11,427 nt of DNA from the NCBI GenBank assembly GCA_023379355.1, contig JAMCUD010000058.1, positions 1-11,427 on the forward strand, given 5' to 3'. Below, piece by piece: positions 7,376-11,427 of the stretch. The position numbers and the translations under genes were made by a program. The DNA comes from Thermoplasmatota archaeon. Lineage in GTDB: Archaea > Thermoplasmatota > Thermoplasmata > Thermoplasmatales > Thermoplasmataceae. The notes beneath the pieces are model-generated. The model ran no database searches. It saw only the letters and a program-made list of their open reading frames with translations, and was not told the DNA's origin. Within the stretch, counting starts at the first letter, position 1; each line of letters opens with the position of its first letter.

Positions 7376-7393
7376 TAAGGAAGTTTTTCCTTA
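7376..7393. repeat. 18-base hairpin upstream of trm1
   Basis: TAAGGAA-GTTT-TTCCTTA on the + strand is a perfect 7-bp inverted repeat with a 4-base loop. On the trm1 strand it reads TAAGGAA-AAAC-TTCCTTA and begins 50 bases before the start codon. It could be a leader structure or a terminator of the upstream mptD unit. Confidence 0.6.
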
Positions 7394-7394
7394 A

Positions 7395-7554
7395 TCAGCT
7401 ACCTGAAAGGCTGAAACTTTCAGCGGAAGCCCGCATTCTGTTAATCGTTTTCCCGTACCGGAGGATTGGTTCACTGGCCCTCGCCCGCCTGCAAAATATC
7501 AATACCCATTGCATTCAAATCAGCAGTTATCAGGCCACGGCACCTTGGCTCCAT
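7395..7554 (-). other. Possible small gene with a broken frame in the THEP1-trm1 gap
   Basis: The 214-base stretch 7344-7557 holds no intact gene. On the - strand an ATG at 7554, only 3 bases after the THEP1 stop, opens 27 codons (MEPRCRGLITADLNAMGIDI...) to TGA at 7471. A second frame, open from 7514 to TGA at 7395, encodes SEPILRYGKTINRMRASAES. Removing one G in the GGCGAGGGCC stretch would join them into a protein of about 52 residues with a natural-looking composition. I do not recognise a family. It could equally be non-coding leader or random open sequence, since the hairpins overlap its 3' end. Confidence 0.25.
7403..7424. repeat. Second hairpin region with alternative pairings
   Basis: CTGAAAG (7403-7409) and CTTTCAG (7417-7423) are perfect 7-base complements separated by 7 bases. 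The overlapping GCTGAAA-C-TTTCAGC (7410-7424) is a competing inverted repeat made by a local duplication of CTGAAA. It is only 9 bases from the 7376-7393 hairpin. Confidence 0.55.
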
Positions 7555-7557
7555 GAG

Positions 7558-8100
7558 TTAAGGTCCTTCCTCTCCCTTCAGAACCCTCAGCACCTTGAAG
7601 GGGAGTGTGCTCTTGTTGATTGGGGTGATATCGAAAACCCTGATACCCTCAAGTGCCCTTATCTCCTGCAATACTGGATTCCTTGATTTCTTGTGTAGCG
7701 TAACAATAAGTGGCTTTTCAGATTTCAGTGTAGTTTCAATCTCAGTCTGGATGTTCCTTGTTGTATTTTCAAGCTTCCCTATCTCGTCTATCACGATGAC
7801 ATCAGCGGATTCCCTTGCCTTCTGGAGGCTTGGTATGAGAATTTCCTCCAGGAGCCTTGTATCGACCCCAAGCTTGTCTATTTTCACCCTCGAAACTATT
7901 CCCGCCTGGGCAAATGTGATCCTCTTCTTGGTTGCAATATCGAACAGTGAATATCCCATGAGCTTCGAATGCTCGGATATTTCCGATACCAGTACACCCT
8001 GTACAACAACTCCATCCTTCTCGAGCATATCAATAATTTTCCTCAAGGCCTCTGCCTTTATTGAACCCACAGGACCAGTAATTCCTATTTTTACAGCCAT
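7558..8100 (-). CDS. THEP1-like nucleoside-triphosphatase with degenerate Walker A
   Basis: The 180-residue protein has the layout of THEP1 (NTPase_1) P-loop enzymes, which hydrolyse nucleoside triphosphates: an N-terminal loop, a central VLVSEI region (37-42), Walker B VIVIDEIGKLE (101-111), and the LIVTLHKKSRNP segment (131-142). Where the family normally has a GxPGxGKTT-type loop, this protein has GPVGSIKA (9-16). The second loop Gly of the GK pair is Ile and the Mg-coordinating Thr/Ser is Ala, while Lys15 is retained. Walker B is intact. It may be a nucleotide-binding protein with weak or no hydrolysis. It starts 7 bases after the mptD stop, so the two are probably cotranscribed. Confidence 0.85.
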   Translation of the reverse strand: MAVKIGITGPVGSIKAEALRKIIDMLEKDGVVVQGVLVSEISEHSKLMGYSLFDIATKKRITFAQAGIVSRVKIDKLGVDTRLLEEILIPSLQKARESADVIVIDEIGKLENTTRNIQTEIETTLKSEKPLIVTLHKKSRNPVLQEIRALEGIRVFDITPINKSTLPFKVLRVLKGEEGP

Positions 8101-8107
8101 ATATACC

Positions 8108-8470
8108 TCATCCTTCTACATACATCAATGGATAATCGATCTCCGGGACGTACCTCAGGCGTGCACTAATGCGTTCCTCCCTGTACCTGATCACAATGCT
8201 GACGTCAAGCATCTCGCCTGCAAGTGTTATATATTTGTAGACACCCTGCCGCTTTGAAATCATATCCTTGTCAATTCTAACGCTAGCATCCTCGACAAAT
8301 GGCTGGACCTTGGCACTTTCCTCCATGGCTCTCTCAAGTGAGTGAACATTGCTCAGGTTTAACGGAGCTCCAACGTACTGGTGGTATATGGTTCCCAGCT
8401 TTATTCCTGCTTCGAATATGGCCCTTTCCCTATCACTGCAGTTGAAAAACCTTGCGGCAGGATCGTGCAT
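8108..8470 (-). CDS. mptD: Archaeal 7,8-dihydroneopterin aldolase (MptD family)
   Basis: MptD cleaves 7,8-dihydroneopterin to 6-hydroxymethyl-7,8-dihydropterin and glycolaldehyde, a step towards archaeal pterin cofactors. The family signature FNCSDRERAIFEAGIKLGTI and then YHQYVGAP (29-36) is clear, and Glu20, His30, Gln56 and Tyr107 fit the catalytic residues described for the Methanocaldococcus enzyme, as I recall them. The 120-residue length from ATG 8470 is normal. An in-frame TTG at 8497 would add nine residues but falls on the TATA-like element, so I reject it. GGGGA lies just before the ATG. It leads a two-gene unit with the THEP1-like gene. Confidence 0.88.
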   Translation of the reverse strand: MHDPAARFFNCSDRERAIFEAGIKLGTIYHQYVGAPLNLSNVHSLERAMEESAKVQPFVEDASVRIDKDMISKRQGVYKYITLAGEMLDVSIVIRYREERISARLRYVPEIDYPLMYVEG

Positions 8471-8495
8471 AGCTTCCCCTTTATTACTTGGACTC

Positions 8496-8507
8496 AAATA
8501 AATTTTC
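8496..8507 (-). promoter_or_regulatory. TATA-like element of mptD
   Basis: The - strand reads GAAAATTTATTTG, with its centre about 30 bases before ATG 8470, so transcription would begin very near the start codon. Confidence 0.45.
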
Positions 8508-8586
8508 TTTACATGATACAGGAATGGTTGCTACCAATCATTGTAAATTACTTAAATGTGGAGAAGGCAACATTTTCTCAAAAGCC

Positions 8587-9360
8587 TTAAACGCCGCTCC
8601 TCACTGTGCGATAGAGTATCCTGGCCAGAACGAACAGGAACACGGTAAGGATTAACATGGCAAGAGTGTAAACATAAGTAGTGGTATCTGGAACTCCTAT
8701 TAGTGCCGTTCGAGTAACATCGACTATGTATGTGAGAGGGTTGCTTAAGGAAATGATCCTGATGACCTCATCAGTTGTAGTTGGGATCGGATAGAAGGCT
8801 GAACTGGCAAAATCCAGGACGAAGAAGAGTGCAATTGTAATCGTGTTGTATGTCTGCATGGTCCTAGCCAGTGTTGAGATGATCAGAAATAGCGAGGAAA
8901 ACAGCATTGTTCCCAGGATGAGAGAGGCCATTGTGAGCGACACCGACATCAGGTTAAAGACAAATCCCCCTGAAATCAGGACGGATAATCCAAGCATAAT
9001 CATGCTACCTGCCACAGCGAACACAATTGCCACCATAATTATTCCAAGCAGGTAATCCGTCCTCTTGAACGGCCCAACCAGTAGCTGCTCAAACATGCCC
9101 CAGCGCCTGTCACTCCAGAGCATACCTCCCCCTATATTTCCTGCAGTCAGAGTCTGCATGGCGACTATACCGGGGCCAAGAAAATGAGTATATGATATCC
9201 TGGTTGAACTCACGCTTACCCCCGGTATTATATTCTGAAGCATTGTTCCCATGACTAGAAGGTACAGCGCGGGTAGGCCAAGCATGAATATCATCGTGCC
9301 CAGGTCCATATTAACCCGTATGTTGCGATATGTGAGTCTTAGGAATGCAGGTATTCTCAT
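8587..9360 (-). CDS. ABC-2 type transporter permease
   Basis: This 257-residue integral membrane protein has about six hydrophobic helices (roughly residues 20-41, 58-78, 104-130, 136-163, 173-191 and 229-248). It carries the ABC-2 family hallmarks SSAFYPIPT (186-194) and ISLSNPLTYIVDVTRTALIG (203-222), as in DrrB/NodJ-type exporters. It has no signal peptide. ATG 9360 directly abuts the TAA of the ATPase gene, so the two are translationally linked and form one exporter, probably two copies of each subunit. The exported substrate (drug, lipid, polysaccharide or peptide) cannot be told from sequence. Confidence 0.93.
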   Translation of the reverse strand: MRIPAFLRLTYRNIRVNMDLGTMIFMLGLPALYLLVMGTMLQNIIPGVSVSSTRISYTHFLGPGIVAMQTLTAGNIGGGMLWSDRRWGMFEQLLVGPFKRTDYLLGIIMVAIVFAVAGSMIMLGLSVLISGGFVFNLMSVSLTMASLILGTMLFSSLFLIISTLARTMQTYNTITIALFFVLDFASSAFYPIPTTTDEVIRIISLSNPLTYIVDVTRTALIGVPDTTTYVYTLAMLILTVFLFVLARILYRTVRSGV

Positions 9361-10314
9361 TTACGCGCTCACGACCTCAATGAAGACGTCATCCAGTGTG
9401 GCATCCCTAAGATTGATTCCATCGATTGCAATCCCCGCAGATCGAAACAGGGAAAGTATCTGATCAAGATTCCTCGTAATGTTTCTACCTAGAATTTTTA
9501 GCTGTTTCCTGTCAAGATGGACCTCCTCAGCCATCTCTCCGGATAGGATGCTGGCTTTAATCCTGGCAAAGAGGTCTGCGGATATCTGGTCCCTTAGGAC
9601 TATTTCCAGTGTTCTCATGCCTCCATATTTCTCCTTTAGATCATAGGATGTTCCCTCAGCCCTTATGATTCCATCAGACATTATCCCTATGCGATCGCAG
9701 AGATAGTCAGCTTCATCAAGGAAATGAGTTGTGAACATGACTGTTAGGCCATTATCGGCCCGCTTCCTGATGCTGTCCAGTATGCGCCTCCTCATGATAG
9801 GGTCCATTCCAACCGTGGGTTCATCAAGAAAGAGTATGTCCATATCGTGGATCAGCTCTCTGGCCACCTGCAACTTTTTCTTCTGTCCGCCAGATAGTTC
9901 AAAGGCTCTCACCTTTCTCATATCTGCTAGATCAAAGAGTTCAAGAACTTCCTCTATCCGTGCATCAGCAATCTCCCTTGGAACCTCCCAGAGCATTGCA
10001 TAAATCCTGAGGTTATTTTCAACGGTAGCAAAATCGAATGATTCTGACTGCTGAACAACTCCTATCCGCTTCCTTATCTGAAGAGAATGCTTTGACGGGT
10101 CCATTCCAAGAATTGAAATCTCTCCTGAAGTGGGCTTGATTAACGTTGTCAGCATCTTAATGGTAGTACTCTTTCCCGCGCCATTCTTTCCAAGAAGGCC
10201 GTAGATTTCACCTCGCGAAACATGGAATGATATGCCATCGACTGCATTACGTTTGCCGTCATAGGTTTTCGATAGGTTCCTTACTTCAATGGCATTTTCC
10301 GGATCTGTCGTCAT
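9361..10314 (-). CDS. ABC transporter ATP-binding protein (DrrA-type exporter ATPase)
   Basis: The 317-residue protein has a complete nucleotide-binding domain: Walker A GKNGAGKST (42-50), Q-loop Gln88/89 (VVQQSE), signature SGGQKKKLQVAREL (141-154), Walker B LFLDEPTVGMDP (161-172) and switch His197 (FTTHFLDEAD). A C-terminal extension of about 100 residues (EIVLRDQIS onward) and the ending LRDATLDDVFIEV (301-313) match DrrA/CcmA-like exporter ATPases. It is first in the two-gene unit with the permease and powers its transport cycle. ATG 10314 has a normal N-terminus leading into IEVRNLSKTY. Confidence 0.96.
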   Translation of the reverse strand: MTTDPENAIEVRNLSKTYDGKRNAVDGISFHVSRGEIYGLLGKNGAGKSTTIKMLTTLIKPTSGEISILGMDPSKHSLQIRKRIGVVQQSESFDFATVENNLRIYAMLWEVPREIADARIEEVLELFDLADMRKVRAFELSGGQKKKLQVARELIHDMDILFLDEPTVGMDPIMRRRILDSIRKRADNGLTVMFTTHFLDEADYLCDRIGIMSDGIIRAEGTSYDLKEKYGGMRTLEIVLRDQISADLFARIKASILSGEMAEEVHLDRKQLKILGRNITRNLDQILSLFRSAGIAIDGINLRDATLDDVFIEVVSA

Positions 10315-10333
10315 CCACTGTAATTCCCGTCCT

Positions 10334-10342
10334 GGGGGGGGG
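10334..10342. repeat. Nine-base G/C homopolymer in the exporter leader
   Basis: Nine consecutive G on the + strand (C on the exporter strand) lie 20-28 bases before the ATPase ATG, a place where length change could alter the mRNA leader. It is also the kind of tract where sequencing errors occur. Confidence 0.8.
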
Positions 10343-10376
10343 CTATTCTGACACAGTAGTATATGTACGATAGAAA

Positions 10377-10384
10377 CTATAAAC
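10377..10384 (-). promoter_or_regulatory. TATA-like element of the ABC exporter
   Basis: GTTTATAG on the - strand would place initiation near 10355, giving a leader of about 40 bases. A second candidate, ACATATAC near 10358-10366, would give a shorter leader. I cannot choose between them. The rest of the 219-base gap 10315-10533 shows no gene or RNA that I recognise. Confidence 0.35.
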
Positions 10385-10498
10385 TTGGCTCAGTGCCATC
10401 CAGACCAGTTCCGTGGTTATTCCTGTTATATCTTATATTGCTAGTTCAGGTATCCTAGGAAAATTTGTCCGGATAAAATGCCCAATGATCGATACTAT

Positions 10499-10507
10499 GA
10501 AATATTA
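10499..10507 (+). promoter_or_regulatory. TATA-like element of the small membrane protein gene
   Basis: GAAATATTA is centred about 31 bases before ATG 10534 and predicts a very short leader. Confidence 0.4.
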
Positions 10508-10533
10508 GCTTTCAATAAGCAGCAGCAGGAAAC

Positions 10534-10776
10534 ATGGCAGAAAATCTTCTAGGAAGAATATTTCCCAAAGGATGGCAGAGACACTTCTGGGGTAAATTTA
10601 TGGGATTCGGCCTCCTCTTCATAGGTGCCGGTTTCTATGTAGCCTGGTCAATCGTCTACAACACTTGGACTGACGTGGGGCTCACTTCCTTCGTAATACC
10701 CATGGTAATATTTGGAGTCCTTGAGCTGGCGCTCGTCCAGGCAAAGATCAGGCAGGAAGATACAACCACTCAGTGA
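10534..10776 (+). CDS. Small two-helix membrane protein, function unknown
   Basis: The 80-residue protein has a short amphipathic, basic N-terminus (GRIFPKGWQRHFWGK) and two hydrophobic segments (about 23-43, FMGFGLLFIGAGFYVAWSIVY, and 51-69, TSFVIPMVIFGVLELALVQ), then a polar tail. I do not recognise the family. It has its own TATA-like element and an AGGA 4 bases before the ATG, which supports it as a real gene. It is divergent from the ABC exporter and ends 17 bases from the convergent VirB4-like gene, so it is not in an operon with either. Confidence 0.7.
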   Translation: MAENLLGRIFPKGWQRHFWGKFMGFGLLFIGAGFYVAWSIVYNTWTDVGLTSFVIPMVIFGVLELALVQAKIRQEDTTTQ

Positions 10777-10793
10777 AATCTCTTCAAAATAGC

Positions 10794-11427
10794 TTAACCG
10801 AGGGGTTTGCTATCATCAAGAACACGTACTTTCCTGGCATAGTTTCCGTCTGAGTATATGCATTCAGAGTAAGGGTGCCCTTTTCCGCCCAGGAGAGTTT
10901 CCGGGCTATCTATATCAAAGTCATCGAGTTTCAGCGCAGTCCTGTCTCCGTTTGAGACGCTTCTGGTCCTGAAGATAAATATACTTGCACTGTTAAACAC
11001 AAGCGAATGCCCGTATGCACCTGTAAAGTCCGTTACATTCTGAGAAATTCCAACAATTGACGCCTGGTAATGCCTTGAATGCCTCATCATCGAGTCCAGT
11101 TTCTCAAGGACGGATGGGTTCTTCATCATAAGGTGAAATTCGTCGAAAATAGCCATCTTGAACCCGTCCCTGCCCTGAAAGATTTCCTGCACGAAATCAA
11201 GTAGCACCGACTGCAGCCTTTTATCCTCTTCGATGCCAGCATAATCCGGTCTGACTATGTATACAACCGACTCGTTATCTTCGGTGCATTGGTGAGGATA
11301 TGATTCATCGCTCCTGCTACTGCTTTCGATCATATGAGCTAATGACCCCATTGTTAAGATTGTGCATGTCTCCCCCGCGTCCGGACAACCATACTCCATC
11401 AGCGGATCGAAAATAACAGCGGAAAAA
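10794..11427 (-). CDS. VirB4/HerA-superfamily ATPase, C-terminal part (runs off the right edge)
   Basis: The frame stays open to the window edge (…AVIFDPLMEYG ahead of Met 11399), so the ATG at 11399 is internal and the N-terminal half with Walker A is outside. The visible part has the order of VirB4/TraC-like motors: a DP-x-x-EYG motif after the P-loop domain, VVYIVRPDY, a long helix, Walker B FKMAIFDEFHLMM, then LDSMMRHSRHYQASIVGISQNVTDF, where the Arg-rich helix and the Gln of ISQ correspond to the conserved R...TQ segment. VirB4 ATPases drive conjugation or type IV secretion. HerA-type DNA pumps share the fold, so the exact class is less sure. No partner gene of a conjugation system lies in the window. 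Confidence 0.78.
   Translation of the reverse strand, partial: FSAVIFDPLMEYGCPDAGETCTILTMGSLAHMIESSSRSDESYPHQCTEDNESVVYIVRPDYAGIEEDKRLQSVLLDFVQEIFQGRDGFKMAIFDEFHLMMKNPSVLEKLDSMMRHSRHYQASIVGISQNVTDFTGAYGHSLVFNSASIFIFRTRSVSNGDRTALKLDDFDIDSPETLLGGKGHPYSECIYSDGNYARKVRVLDDSKPLG

Noticed and set aside
7420..7450. On the - strand ACAGAATGCGGGCTT resembles the 3' conserved core of RNase P RNA
   Set aside because: The matching 5' core that should pair with it is not found upstream, and only about 117 bases separate it from the THEP1 coding end, too little for an archaeal RNase P RNA.
7342..7686. 114-codon + strand open frame across the THEP1-trm1 gap
   Set aside because: Its last third is antisense to the THEP1-like C-terminus, it has no recognisable domain, and no promoter or Shine-Dalgarno sequence precedes it.
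10794..11399. A complete 201-residue gene starting at ATG 11399
   Set aside because: The frame continues open to the edge with conserved residues (IFDP) just before this Met, so the gene is truncated by the window.

Overview
The window is archaeal and most likely comes from a member of the Thermoplasmatota (Thermoplasma/Ferroplasma/Cuniculiplasma-like). The evidence is gene content: a beta subunit of initiation factor aIF2 with a TRAM tail, a CTP-dependent riboflavin kinase carrying an N-terminal HTH (RbkR type), both prenyl-ether lipid synthases (GGGP and DGGGP synthase), Trm1, an archaeal MptD-type dihydroneopterin aldolase and a THEP1-like NTPase. Genes are tightly packed with ATGA/TTGA overlaps. 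Several starts lie just downstream of an A/T-rich TATA-like element, as expected for leaderless or short-leader archaeal transcripts. I see no tRNA, rRNA, CRISPR array or insertion sequence.

Left arm, + strand (16-1723): translation factor aIF2-beta, broken in this sequence by a one-base frame change inside its zinc ribbon; a PIN-domain nuclease; and the HTH-riboflavin kinase. A perfect 16-bp palindrome sits between a TATA-like element and the start of the kinase gene. It is a good candidate operator for autoregulation by the kinase's own HTH domain.

Central block, - strand (6146 down to 1720): one apparent transcription unit, DGGGP synthase - GGGP synthase - purS - purL - a 90-residue unknown protein. 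It joins two consecutive steps of archaeal membrane lipid assembly to the FGAM synthase step of purine synthesis. The glutaminase subunit PurQ is not in the window. The unit meets ribK tail to tail with a 4-bp overlap.

Next, - strand (8470 down to 6282): mptD (pterin synthesis), a THEP1-like protein whose Walker A loop is degraded, a 214-bp gap with two adjacent hairpins and perhaps a damaged small gene, then trm1 (tRNA G26 methylation), which has a strong Shine-Dalgarno sequence.

Right arm: a two-gene ABC exporter (permease and ATPase, - strand, 10314 down to 8587), a 219-bp gap with a nine-base G/C homopolymer, a small two-helix membrane protein (+), and the C-terminal part of a VirB4/HerA-type ATPase (-) that runs off the right edge and hints at a conjugation- or secretion-related region beyond it.

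Most of the window is core metabolism. The points worth following are the aIF2-beta frame break, the ribK palindrome with partial look-alikes near mptD, the Walker-A-deficient THEP1 beside mptD, the structured gap before trm1, and the VirB4-like edge gene. I do not see a clearly new multi-gene system.
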